DNA of 64,000 nucleotides, from contig OZ025222.1 of NCBI GenBank assembly GCA_964019055.1, positions 5,948,746 through 6,012,745 of the forward strand, written 5' to 3'. Position 1 is the stretch's first letter. Each line of letters starts with the position of its first letter. Below are positions 9,073-18,519 of the stretch, piece after piece. Source of the DNA: Anthopleura xanthogrammica. Taxonomy: Eukaryota; Cnidaria; Anthozoa; Actiniaria; Actiniidae. The notes under the pieces were generated by a model that was not told where the DNA came from, did no database searches, and was given only the letters and a program-made list of their open reading frames with translations. Both the position numbers and the translations under genes were made by a program.

Positions 9073-9972
9073 CTACAAGCGCTTTACGTAGTACATAGAC
9101 CCATGCTTGTTTTCACCAGCAAAAAACCAACCAGAAGGATATGGCAACCCAGGTTTTTCGACTCTGAGACCATCACGATGCCATACATATATTTCCCCAA
9201 GACCATTAGATGTTCCTTCCCTATTCCTAAAGTCTGGATTTTTCGGTAACTCGAACTCCGCCCTCAGAGCATTCCACTTGTTCTCACTGTACTTATTATT
9301 CATCCTATTAAACAAGGTATCCCTGGGAAGCGGACACTCTAACTCATACAACAATTTCCGTATCGTAAAAGCCACATGGAATTGGAAAAACGGAATGTCC
9401 CTCATCATGTCTGCTCCAACTCCACACCCCTTAGTAGCAGCCCAAAAGGCAAAGTTTAGCTGTTGAGGCCAATAATTCATGTTAGGACCCGCTAACCAAG
9501 CACGACTTTCCTTATTGTGGGTGTGTGTTATTTCCGTATCCTGGAAGACGTTATAAACTTTTGTCTTAAAGAACATTTTCGGAGCAACGGGGATCGAAAG
9601 ATTGGTTAATAGTTCGGAAAAGCCATTTTCAGGCTTGGCGTCATAAAAAGGGTATGCCTCCCCAGTTCTCGTGAGGTTTTTGGGAAAGTTGGGCTTTGGT
9701 CTTGCTTTAGGCTTAGGCTTAGAAGGTAATTTGTGATGAGGAGGGTAAGGAAATCTTTTGTAGGGTTTGATGTCTGGGATCTTTTTAGGAGGTGATTGGT
9801 AAGGTATTCCACCAATTACGTCCGGTTTGTAAGTGGGGTAGTCTACATCATAATGAGGTGTGGGTGGTGGGATTTTTTCCCTCTCTTTTTGTTCTCTTTT
9901 TTCCCCCTCGTTTTCTAAACGCTTAATTAGATCAGGATCATAGAATGCGTCGTTTCCGAATGCATCATACAT
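9073..9972 (-). CDS. Polinton protein of unknown function, Pro/Lys-rich N-terminal half
   Basis: 299 codons, ATG start, no interruption. Residues about 1-115 are low-complexity and rich in Pro, Lys and Tyr (start MYDAFGNDAFYDPDL). Residues about 120-299 look globular (WPQQLNFAFWAATKGCGVG, FFQFHVAFTIRKLLYEL, ending with Gly-Trp-Phe-Phe-Ala-Gly-Glu). It is one of the few intact ORFs of the element. The family is not recognised; position in the minus-strand structural block suggests a virion or assembly role, by inference only. Confidence 0.6.
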   Translation of the reverse strand: MYDAFGNDAFYDPDLIKRLENEGEKREQKEREKIPPPTPHYDVDYPTYKPDVIGGIPYQSPPKKIPDIKPYKRFPYPPHHKLPSKPKPKARPKPNFPKNLTRTGEAYPFYDAKPENGFSELLTNLSIPVAPKMFFKTKVYNVFQDTEITHTHNKESRAWLAGPNMNYWPQQLNFAFWAATKGCGVGADMMRDIPFFQFHVAFTIRKLLYELECPLPRDTLFNRMNNKYSENKWNALRAEFELPKNPDFRNREGTSNGLGEIYVWHRDGLRVEKPGLPYPSGWFFAGENKHGSMYYVKRL

Positions 9973-10004
9973 GTTTTCTTTTATATGATGTATTTCTTTC
10001 CCAT

Positions 10005-10679
10005 TTAGGTCTGTATCGTATCCTCACGCTGAATCCTATACTCAAAACCTCCCAGCCGAAACACTATTTCCTTGGTTGTGTGAGTTGTTGAATAAGTTCT
10101 TTCTTCATCTCCTTCCTCTTCGATGTCGAATACTTTTTTTTGCGAAAATTCTTCATTCTTCTTCATCCTAATTTCGTTCCTAAGTCTCTCATACTTCCCC
10201 ATCTCAGCAAGGATAAGAGTAAACTCTTCCTCACTAATCCTGTTATCCTTCAACGCTTTCGAGACAAGATCGTTAATACTATTAAGCTTAGAACGAATGA
10301 GCTGGATGGTTTTCTCGTGCTTGCTTACTTTTACAGTTAGCTTCTTAACGGTCATTCCACACAAAGCCGAAACGATACCCATGAAACCCCCGACCGCAGA
10401 CAATGGTATCCCAATCGCCAATCCGGGACCCGTAAGTGATGTACCAATGCCCCCCATCGTGAATAAGACTGAGAGACCTCCTGAGGCCATTGAGGAACTA
10501 TCGAAAAACGACCTCTATTGAGAATACTTCTTTCGCACCTTTTCATAACGATCGCGCTCATTTTCTAGCTTCACAAGTACGCCATTCGCCTTGTGTAGTC
10601 TGAAATCCTAACCATTGGTGAATTGTGGGGGAGCTGTTGGATATAACCTTGTTGTTGTTTTTATATCGTTATCCACCAT
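10005..10679 (-). pseudogene. Polinton Gly-rich membrane protein gene with two in-frame TAG codons
   Basis: From ATG at 10679 the frame runs 224 codons with amber stops at codon 24 (10608-10610) and codon 55 (10515-10517). All three segments look coding: a PPQF-containing start, a charged helix (NERDRYEKVRKKYS), then from Met64 a Gly-rich hydrophobic segment (GIGTSLTGPGLAIGIPLSA) and a long helix with SKLNSINDLVSKAL. Proteins of this architecture are common in cnidarian Polintons as far as I recall; their role is unknown, possibly a membrane or capsid accessory. An alternative is initiation at Met64 (10490), giving a 161-residue protein. Confidence 0.6.
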
Positions 10680-10702
10680 TTTTGATATATTAAATACTAT
10701 TC

Positions 10703-11387
10703 TTATGTGATTTCTACAGAAATCGACATTGGATATACTCCATAACTGATGCTATTGTTCTTAGTATCCGTAATCCAAAACCTAATACTACTGATCTTTG
10801 TTTCCAAAATGGGGGTAGTGATAGTATCATTAAAGACATGTGATACGTTTTCACCAAGATCCCCCACATTCACCAGGGAAAGCATTTGGGAAGGAGAGAA
10901 TGTCTTGTATGATAAGGAGTCGCGTTTTTCGTCGGATAGGACATGAGAGGAATTCACGAGGTTACAATGAAGATAAAGAATGGAAGGGGCTTCCTTAATA
11001 CTTATCGCGTATGATTTCCTTTTGTCTCCATCCCAAGGTAGGGTCTTGGTTACCCCCAGGAGAGAGGCTAAGTTGGGGCTTAGGGTCGTACCCTTTTCAC
11101 TAGTCATTACGTGGTTTATACCCCCCTCACCCATCTTAATCAACAAAGGAGCTTCTCCAATACGTACCACGCTCTTAATAGTTTCCCTAAAAGTATCCAG
11201 GTCATAATTTCCCTCAGGAATCCTAAAAACAATCTTTCCACTAGTATCATACACGAATCCTTCTCCTACGAGATCATAGAGTCTGTTCTTAAACATGCAG
11301 CTCAACAACATCATCTTAGAGTTCCTACTTATGGGATACTTCAACCAAAACGTCTCATCCGGTTTCGTTAACTCCACGTAAAATCAT
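10703..11387 (-). CDS. Minor capsid (penton-like) protein candidate, start damaged
   Basis: 224 codons are open from 11377, but the first codon there is GTG. An ATG at 11387 reads into this frame only across a T-run of different length, so a homopolymer indel probably separated the start. The protein is beta-rich, with segments such as LYDLVGEGFVYD, IVFRIPEGNYDL and ILYLHCNLV, which resemble the penton/minor capsid proteins of Polintons (single jelly roll). The length of 220-230 residues fits. The call is from motif resemblance and position next to other structural genes; no profile search was possible. Confidence 0.5.
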
Positions 11388-11400
11388 ACCATTTATATCC

Positions 11401-11589
11401 TTATCTTTTTTTATCCTTATATCGTTCAACCACATACGCCACCACAGCCAGAATCAACAACCACGTATTCTTAGCTAAGAACCCCACAACTTCCCCCGCT
11501 GTCTTGAATATGAATGAAGCAATAGTGCCTATCAACCCAGGTAGCAACCCCGCCAACTTTTTGTTTAGATCTTTCAACCCCCTTCCCAT
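11401..11589 (-). CDS. Small Polinton membrane-active protein
   Basis: 62 codons. A short basic amphipathic start (MGRGLKDLNKKLAGLLPGLIG) is followed by two hydrophobic stretches and a charged end (ERYKDKKR). Overlaps the upstream gene end (11574) by 16 bp, typical of coupled minus-strand genes in this block. Role unknown; an amphipathic/hydrophobic protein of this size could be membrane-lytic or a virion cement, which is inference. Confidence 0.5.
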   Translation of the reverse strand: MGRGLKDLNKKLAGLLPGLIGTIASFIFKTAGEVVGFLAKNTWLLILAVVAYVVERYKDKKR

Positions 11590-12356
11590 GGCGGATAGCC
11601 CTGCCTTGAGTTTGGAAAGGATACTCCGACTACGACGAGGGTAGCTGCTAGTACGGAAGCTAGGCTGACCTTCCCCCCATACTTCTTAAGGGCGTCTTTG
11701 AAGCGATCTTTCAGGGAAGTTCGTTCTCGTATGGCTTCGTTTTCTCCTTCTATTAGTTCGTTTTCTCTCTCTAATTCTTCTATTCGTTCCTCATTATTAG
11801 GATCGTTCTCCTCTCCTAACCTTTCGATCTCTTCTTCGTTCTTGCTTGTCATCTCATCATTATGGGCAAGGACCTTCTCCCTTGTTGGACCCAACTTATC
11901 CTTCAGGGTCTCTGGTAACTTAGGATCTTCGAAGTCATACCACACATTCCTACTTCCAGCCAATCTTATCTCCGGTCGGTCAACATTCATCCTAGTAAGA
12001 GTCCTATTAGAAACCTCATTGAAGAATGGGAACTTATACTTTATCATATCACCAGCGTCCTTCATTTCCCAAATCCTAAGCCTTTCACTTATGTTACTCA
12101 GCTCAAACTCTTGGATCCTATTACGGATTCTACTACGATATGTATCATTATCCTCACCATATATTCTCTCATACCTCCTTAATTCCCTATCACTCATGTC
12201 CCTTCCTCTCCTCGAAAAGAACTCCCTAAATCTCTTCATCCAACTCTTCCCACCCAAGTCCTCATCCTGCAATAAGGGGTCTAAGTCATCATTAATGTCG
12301 GTACGCCCCTCTTCTGTAAGTGGATCAAAGTCTATACCTTCTCCAGATTCTGCCAT
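11574..12356 (-). CDS. Acidic Polinton protein with C-terminal transmembrane segment
   Basis: 260 codons, ATG start, no stop inside. An acidic N-terminus (MAESGEGIDFDPLTEEG) is followed by Arg-rich helices, then a Glu-rich coiled coil (about 180-220), a single hydrophobic segment near residues 232-248 (VSLASVLAATLVVVGVSF) and a short tail ending PPWEGG. Family not recognised. Its start lies a few bases after the end of the broken gene at 12359-12854. Confidence 0.55.
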   Translation of the reverse strand: MAESGEGIDFDPLTEEGRTDINDDLDPLLQDEDLGGKSWMKRFREFFSRRGRDMSDRELRRYERIYGEDNDTYRSRIRNRIQEFELSNISERLRIWEMKDAGDMIKYKFPFFNEVSNRTLTRMNVDRPEIRLAGSRNVWYDFEDPKLPETLKDKLGPTREKVLAHNDEMTSKNEEEIERLGEENDPNNEERIEELERENELIEGENEAIRERTSLKDRFKDALKKYGGKVSLASVLAATLVVVGVSFPNSRQGYPPWEGG

Positions 12357-12358
12357 AT

Positions 12359-12854
12359 TTTATATTACCCTAGAAATAACGTACGTTAAAGCCAAGATTC
12401 CCCCACCCACAAAAATCATCTCATACTTCTTCTGTTCCTTGCTTGGTCAGTAATAATCTGAGAACTTAGGTTTCGGATTAGTCTTATGAAAGGGTGGAGG
12501 TTTCGGATGAGTCTTAGCATAGAGCAGAAAGGCTTCATTTGTTTCTCTCATGTTCTTTTCTGCTCTCTTCTTATTCTCATATCGTAACTCTAATAAATCT
12601 TTGTACTCTTATCTCTTCTTTTCCCACTCCCCCATATCCCTCTGATACTTTTCCAAAGCCTTATCATGACGAATTTTTTCCTTCATTGTATCACCTTCAC
12701 CTAATATTGCCCTAGCCAAGTAAGACCCCCCTATGAATGCCACTGCGTTAACTATGGCTCCAAAGACCGACAATCCCATACTAGAACCTGCTCCAGCAGC
12801 ACCCGCTTCGGCAGCACCTGCTTCGGCAGCACCATCTATTGCTATGGATGCCAT
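12359..12854 (-). pseudogene. Small Polinton membrane protein gene with two in-frame stops
   Basis: ATG at 12854 starts an Ala/Gly-rich segment (DGAAEAGAAEAGAAGAG), then a hydrophobic helix (VNAVAFIGGSYLARAIL) and a charged tail to TAA at about 12609. The same frame continues with clear coding character (EYKDLLELRYENKKRAEKN...FLLYAKTHPKPPPF) to TGA near 12448, and then again (KKYEMIFVGGGILALTYVI) to TAA near 12359. So about 165 codons are interrupted by two different stop codons. Different stop types argue for decay, not recoding. Confidence 0.55.
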
Positions 12855-12907
12855 TTTATCTTTCAATGAGAAAGATAAGTGTTTAGGTGTTTTTTTTCAT
12901 GCACTCC

Positions 12908-13135
12908 TCAGACAGTCGAAGGTAAGATCTTCTTCGCTTCTAGGTACTCCTTCAAATACATGGAGCCCGCAAGCACGGCCACCCACTTACCATAGTTCGT
13001 CAAGCTATTGGATGGATCGTTAATGAATGACTCCTTCATCATCTTCTTTCCTAAGTAACTTATTCCCGCAGCAATTCCGATAACTACTGCAGATTCCGTG
13101 ATGTTTTTTACAATGTCGTTTTCTTTCTCTGGCAT
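12908..13135 (-). CDS. Small Polinton membrane protein
   Basis: 75 codons, ATG start. Polar start (MPEKENDIVKNITES), one hydrophobic segment (AVVIGIAAGISYLGKK), a middle SLTNYGKWVAVLAGSMYL that could form a second membrane segment, and a charged C-terminus. Function unknown; same strand and spacing as its neighbours. Confidence 0.5.
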   Translation of the reverse strand: MPEKENDIVKNITESAVVIGIAAGISYLGKKMMKESFINDPSNSLTNYGKWVAVLAGSMYLKEYLEAKKILPSTV

Positions 13136-13157
13136 ACCTTTTTATTTGATGGGCTTA

Positions 13158-13363
13158 TCATTGCTTATATGATTTTTGTCTGGGCCCTTCCATTCCTATC
13201 CTCGGTTTTGTCCTACAACTTGTGTCGTGTGTGGGAGTGGGAGTGGGAGTGGGAGTGTTATCCATTGGAGTTGGGGGTTTGGAGGTGTCGGACTGGAAAG
13301 GCGTGGGGTTACTCTTTTTCCACCTAAAATATAGATCGAAATATAGTGTTATTCCTACCAAGG

Positions 13364-13365
<2 letters not shown>
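13158..13365 (-). pseudogene. Polinton small protein fragment, truncated by insertion
   Basis: The C-terminal about 65 codons read out of a hydrophobic segment (LVGITLYFDLYF) into a Pro/Thr repeat (TPTPTPT, encoded by a GTGGGA-type microsatellite on the plus strand) and end at 13158. Its N-terminus is lost: upstream, the frame runs into an AAT/TAA microsatellite and the 3' tail of a retroelement inserted at about 13366. Confidence 0.5.
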
Positions 13366-13402
<37 letters not shown>

Positions 13403-13575
13403 TATTTATATAGCGTAAATTCCTAAAGTCCAAATACGCTTCACAATAATATAAACAAACCCAAAATAAACATAACAAGACGCTGGTGGCAGCGTGCACT
13501 GGGTTACCTGGATCGGGTGGGACCAGGGGGAGGGGGAGGGTCCTAGGGTGCCCTTGACCCACCCTGTGTGGAAAA
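13366..13575 (-). mobile_element. 5'-truncated non-LTR element tail
   Basis: On the minus strand the sequence ends TATATAAATAAAG followed by about eleven TAT/ATT units (13367-13400), a tail form typical of CR1/L2-type elements. About 170 bp of 3' UTR-like sequence, including a C-rich stretch (13520-13560), precedes it. No coding part remains. It interrupts the small Polinton gene. Confidence 0.5.
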
Positions 13576-14848
13576 AGAGTGATCAATTATAAGATTAGCT
13601 GACTGTAATTTGGTTTTTAATATTTCGTATTTTCGATGTATCGTACTGTCGAGGCCCTCGTTTTCTTTTTTCGTCGTTTTTCAAAAGACAGTGAGAGACT
13701 GCCTACTATAAATGTACAGTGAAAGCCATCTTGGAAAAAAAAGTTAAATGAAAAACTAAATCATCGAAAATACCCATTTTGGTGAAGTCCAACTTCCATA
13801 TCCTTAATTCCGATTCCAGTCGGAGTTTTATCATACGTAATTAAGTCGCAGACAGAAAGTCGGCAAAGCGAGCTGACGGAGACACGTTTGCTTGAGGTCA
13901 GCATTATTTGTTTACTACATGAATCCTTCGTTTAGAACGGAAGACGAGCAAATAATAGCTCAAATTGCTCAAAACTACCCTCAAAATTGTTTTATAATTT
14001 TCTATATTCGTAAATATCTGTAAATCAATCGACAGTTCGTAAATATTTAACGAGTGAGCCGGGAGTTGAATGACTTTATAAGAGATCGATCTGAGAGTCA
14101 AAATGCATGCGTTCGATTTAACAATATCTCTCATTACTCTTCAGTTCTTAATATCAAAATGAAAGCCCCAATAAACTTCTTTGTACCTCATGTTTATTTG
14201 TAGTAGTCTTGTTGAGTCAAACTATTAAATATAGCATCCGAGAATCGGGTCGGTAGAACTCAAATGAAGTCAGGACGTCCCATCGGTTTGATTTAGCTTG
14301 GAGCGCGTAGAAATTCTTTAACACAAGAATTAAATATTGGCCATGGCTAGCTTTTTCCTTTTGTACTGATACTACAGATAATACAGCTTTAAATAGCTGA
14401 GTCAAAGCACGAGTAGTTAATCAAAGTTAGCCATTTGCCGTGAGTAATGAAAATTCTTCAGAATTCCTGGTTCGATTAGAATTATGCTTGTTTACGAATA
14501 AATTAAAAATTCTGACTCGGCTCACTCTTAAATTACAGCAGTCAACAAAATAGAGCATGCGTAGACATTAATTTATGTCACGTGATAAGCTAGCTCCGCC
14601 CTCTCTTAATTAGTTGGCAACGTAGTGACATTGATTGACAGTTGGCACATGCTAATTGATCAGACTATTAGACAGGAACCCTGTAGCAGATGCCTGCTAA
14701 GGCCTCTTGGGTAAAGTTCTGAAGACCCCTGGGTACTATTGCACAACTTTGCCATTTTGTCGCGAAGGAATCAGAAAGAAAAAAAAAAAAACGAAGGTAT
14801 TTTATGACTGGTTTACCACAGGTAACCCAGTAATAAAGTAAAGCCTAA
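13576..14848. other. Non-Polinton filler sequence, no gene
   Basis: AT-rich, unlike the flanking Polinton, with only short shadow ORFs. A poly-A run at 14778-14790 is the only distinct feature. None of the expected missing Polinton parts (C-terminal half of the capsid protein, ATPase, protease) can be read here on either strand, so this DNA probably arrived by insertion and replaced Polinton sequence. Confidence 0.45.
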
Positions 14849-14857
14849 ACTAAAACG

Positions 14858-15805
14858 CAGAGGAGTGAATAGTATCCCACAGTGCTTTGCGAAGATACAT
14901 TTTCAATATGGCGGGAATTCGTCGTCTTCACTAACACCAACGCGAAAAAAAATTTTTTTAATCTAGCAACGAGGAATGTTTCTACTTTTCTATATTATTG
15001 GGCAAGATCTAGAGATAATAATTGATCGTATCTGTAATTTTAGGCTTGATTCGATGAGTTTGGAACGTATGATTTGACATTTTCTCCAGAGTCGGAAGAT
15101 TTTTTGTTCTTGATAATTTGGTTGATATTTCTCTATGCGTAACTTAATAATCTGAGGGTCGATCTCGCATATTATTTGCCTCCTACTTAGTATGTTATCT
15201 TAGCTTTAAAATGAACCTAGTCCGACCCAGATCGACCCACGTTTTCAATAAGAAATGATGCATTATGTTTGACTACTTTTCATGTGTTAGACCTTGCCAA
15301 CTCTGGTATCTGAGAGTTGTCACGTGAAGCGTTCTCAGTTCACATCGATCGCAATCGACTCTATTCCATTTCTAAGTGTAGAACCAATATGGTTATTTAT
15401 TTATTTGTTTTAAACTCTGTTCCTAAGATAGACTTTCGTTTTGTGTTTCAAAATAGACCAAGCTCAATCCAACATGACTTGAATGAATTAAATTTCTTAC
15501 TACGCGAGGTCAACTGGCTTTGACCTTGAGTGGCGGACATCCAAATGTAACTCTCTGTTAAGTTGTTAAAAACACGGCAAACTAAACTTTTAATATTTTC
15601 AATGGTTTTTATTTTACTAAATAAAATACCTAAATCCCTAATCTAATCCTTTGTGATGCTTGTTTCCAATTCTGAAGGATCTATTTAACGAACCCTCTTG
15701 CTCTACTCGCTTCGCTGACTTGAACACAATGATCAACGTGCGAAGAAAATTGATAATATACATGCTTTCGCAATGCACTGTGGGATACTATTCACTCCTC
15801 CTCTG
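14858..15805. mobile_element. 948-bp non-autonomous DNA transposon with 9-bp target duplication
   Basis: Left end CAGAGGAGTGAATAGTATCC and right end the complement of CAGAGGAGGAGTGAATAGTA; inverted repeats of about 35 bp with a 3-bp indel. The flanks are ACTAAAACG at 14849-14857 and again at 15806-15814, an exact 9-bp duplication, which fits Mutator-like or Merlin-like chemistry better than hAT. No coding capacity. It is nested within already inserted DNA, so it is the youngest layer here. Confidence 0.8.
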
Positions 15806-15876
15806 ACTAAAACGATTATAAAAGTGACTATAAAATAAGGACAGTCATAACATAGTTAATAAAGCCGGAAAAGTGA

Positions 15877-16560
15877 TTAATCTATAGAATAAGCCTGCTT
15901 GAAAAGATAAGTTTTTAGCCTTTTCTTAAAGATACAGATGGAACTACTACTTTTTATATCGTAAGGAATACTATTCCAAAGTCTGGGCGCACAGACTGAA
16001 AAAGCGCGCAAACCATTCGTTTTAAGGTTATATACAGGCTCAGCCAATAAAAGCTTGGAAGAAGATCGCAAGTTGCGACGAGGAACATAGGGTTCCAGTA
16101 AAGCTACGAGATAATCTGGTGCCATACCATTAAGTACTTTACATGTTATAAGTAGAATCTTAAAAGTGATACGATAATCAACTGGCAACCAGTGTAATTC
16201 CATCAAAATAGGGGTGACGTGATCATACTTATGTGAAAGCGTAATTAATCTAGCTGCACAATTAAATACATTCTGTATTCGTTTAGTCAGATATTGTGGT
16301 GAACCATATAAGAGCGCGTTGCAGTTATCTAGACGAGAAATAACAAAAGCATTAATTATTACCTTAGTGGTTTCTAGACTTAAAAATCTCCTGATACGAG
16401 ATATAGATCTAAGATGGTAAAAAGCTGACTTGCACAGTTCAATGATGTGTCTATCTAAGCAAAAAGAGCTGTCAAAGACAACTCCAATGTTCCTAACACA
16501 GTCTGATGGTACGATCATCGAGTCACCAACTTGAACTTGAACTGAATCAAGTGATGGTAT
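15877..16560 (-). pseudogene. C-terminal reverse-transcriptase fragment (CR1/L2-like) inserted in the capsid gene
   Basis: 228 codons in one frame, matching the region after the RT palm: VGDSMIVPSDCVRNIGVVFD, FVISRLDNCNALLYG, RIQNVFNCAARLI, LMELHWLPVDYRI and the terminal LWNSIPYDIKSSSS. The catalytic core, endonuclease and ORF1 are absent (5'-truncated). The frame is fused by chance to the preceding capsid codons with no stop, so a chimeric ORF runs 15877-16776. It differs in family from the three CR1-like copies elsewhere in the window. Confidence 0.75.
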
Positions 16561-17497
16561 CATGCCATCGGAATACAGCTTATGAGGCACACTATTCACG
16601 TTGAATTTCACTGAGTCCCTAGCGCAGGCCGTATTTGGCTCTATGAATAGCATTAGGATCCCAGTCATCGATCGTAGGGGCAAGTTGACCTGTTCGTTGA
16701 TTACGGTGTCCTTTTTCTTGTCGATGGGGAAAGACTTATGCATCAATACGTTCTCATAGTAGAACCCCCTACCCATTTAGCTGCTTAATGCTTCACTTGC
16801 GAGATATTCGCTGGTAATGGTCTCATACTCTAGTTCTAGGTTGGATAGGGTATACTTAGCATCTGCTTGGTCTGAGGTTACGATTTTTGCACTTCCTGAA
16901 AGAGTAAACTGAAAGAGTAAACTGAAAGAGTAGGGTATCTATTAATCCGTTGGAATAATATACTCCATGAGAGTCGAGGATGGTGTGGGATATGGGGATC
17001 CTGTATCGTGTTCCATACACCTTAGCTAAAGCAACTTCTGCAGCATCATCCTCAGTCTTATCCCCCGCTTTCGTCCTTAGTTTCCTCATGTTTTCTGAGG
17101 AGATCCCTTCTCTTAGCCTATTCTTTCGTTCTTTCTTCGTGAGGAATAAGTCGCCGTAAGTTTGGTAGAGGTCATATCGAACCAAATCTCCTATTGGCTT
17201 TCCACCAAATGTGACTTTCATCTGTTCGACGAGGTTCTTACCCAGGTTATTAACCACGGTCTTATTTTGATCTGCGGTGGCCCCATCCTTCAAAGAGAGA
17301 TCCACCAGGAGTGCCACACTTCCGGGGGCAATAACGACGTTATCCGGTAACTTGGGTATGTGAACGGACAACGTTCGTCCAGGATCAGCTGTGGCTGGGT
17401 TAAAGCTTATGCGATGAATATTCTTCTCTGCTTTGAGTCCAAAGGCTTGCCTATAAGGTCTATATACGTTGAGTTTTTCTGAGATTGCTTGCGACAT
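16561..17497 (-). pseudogene. Polinton major capsid protein, N-terminal part, broken
   Basis: ATG at 17497; the first about 200 codons (YRPYRQAFGLKAEKNIHR..., VEQMKVTFGGKPIGDLVRYD) match the double-jelly-roll capsid protein of Polintons. Near 16896-16934 a 13-bp unit (CTGAAAGAGTAAA on plus) is present three times; two copies keep the frame and the third shifts it. The reading resumes as KIVTSDQADAKYTLSNLELE, meets an in-frame TAA at 16777-16779, continues (MGRGFYYENVLMHKSFPI, GILMLFIEPNTACARDS) and stops abruptly at 16561, where retroelement sequence begins. The C-terminal jelly roll is absent from the window. Confidence 0.8.
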
Positions 17498-17541
17498 CCT
17501 TTTTCTTATTTATGTAATAACAAGTTACTCTCTTAGATACT

Positions 17542-18519
17542 ATGGAGGAAAAGCTTTCAAACACTTATTATTCAACTGAAGGATATTGGAAGGGATATTC
17601 TGCGATTTCGAAACTATCCAAAGCGACGGGCATTTCTGAAGAGATAACAAGAAAGTGGCTCATTAAGCAAGCCTTATGGCAAATATATTTCCCTGCCCCC
17701 ACCTACATCCCCAGATTTCATTGGAACATTTCTACCCCCAATGAGATCCATCAAGCAGACTTACTATTTTTGCCTCATGATGTCGTAAAGAGAAAGACGT
17801 ATAAGTATGCTCTCGTGGTGGTGGATATTGCTTCTAGGTACATGGATGCTGAACCTACCTCCACAAAATACTCCACAGACATATCAAAGGCTTTTGATAG
17901 GATTTATTCTAGATCATTAAGTTGGCCTAAGACACTGATGGTAAACCCAGGAACAGAATTCATGGGGGAAGTTACGAAAGTTATGAAGAAACGTGAAATA
18001 AAAGTCCAAAGATCAGAAGCTGGAAATCATAGAGCACAATCCCTCGTGGAGCGCGCTAATCGAACACTAGCTGAAAAGTTGTTTAGTCATCAGTATGCTC
18101 AAGAGATGATTATGGAAGAGGGAAGATCACGAGAATGGGTGAAACGACTCCCTGCTGTGATACGATCTATTAACAACGGAGTTAAGAGGAAAACAGCAAG
18201 CAATGCAATAAAGTCAGAGTCCGTTGAGACGAAGAACCCTATGTACAAAAGACCCGTGGGATTGAAAGAAAATAGGATCCCTGCAGGGGTGAGTGTTCAA
18301 TACTTATATGCTGTGGGGGAAGAGGAGGGGGGTCAACGACGTGCTACTGATCCCATTTGGTCTTTAGAAGCTTATGACCTATCACGCGCAACCATCTCTC
18401 CTAATCAACCCATGCTTTACTATCTTTCTGAAGGAGCTCCTAATCGTTCTTTTGTTAGGGAGGAGTTACAAGTGATTTCTGAGGACACGGAACTACCACC
18501 GGATAGTGTTTTAAGCTAG
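17542..18519 (+). CDS. Polinton integrase with Asn at second catalytic position
   Basis: 325 codons, ATG start. The N-terminus (YWKGYSAISKLSKATGISEE) is the usual Polinton form without an HHCC finger. The catalytic core has Asp73 in HQADLLFLP and Glu170 in LVERANRTL, but the position of the second Asp is Asn135 in LMVNPGTEF (codon AAC at 17944-17946), 34 residues before Glu170. Retroviral-type integrases need all three acids, so the enzyme is predicted inactive for strand transfer although the frame is open. It is divergently arranged with the capsid gene (about 45 bp between starts) and overlaps the 3' end of PolB by about 65 bp. Confidence 0.9.
   Translation: MEEKLSNTYYSTEGYWKGYSAISKLSKATGISEEITRKWLIKQALWQIYFPAPTYIPRFHWNISTPNEIHQADLLFLPHDVVKRKTYKYALVVVDIASRYMDAEPTSTKYSTDISKAFDRIYSRSLSWPKTLMVNPGTEFMGEVTKVMKKREIKVQRSEAGNHRAQSLVERANRTLAEKLFSHQYAQEMIMEEGRSREWVKRLPAVIRSINNGVKRKTASNAIKSESVETKNPMYKRPVGLKENRIPAGVSVQYLYAVGEEEGGQRRATDPIWSLEAYDLSRATISPNQPMLYYLSEGAPNRSFVREELQVISEDTELPPDSVLS

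Noticed and set aside
12359..12854. Stop-codon readthrough or selenocysteine use
   Set aside because: The two stops are TAA and TGA, and the neighbouring gene has TAG. With frameshifts in other genes of the same element, decay is simpler.
15877..16776. A 299-codon novel fusion protein
   Set aside because: The open frame joins capsid codons to an inserted RT fragment by chance; no promoter or conserved fusion is implied.
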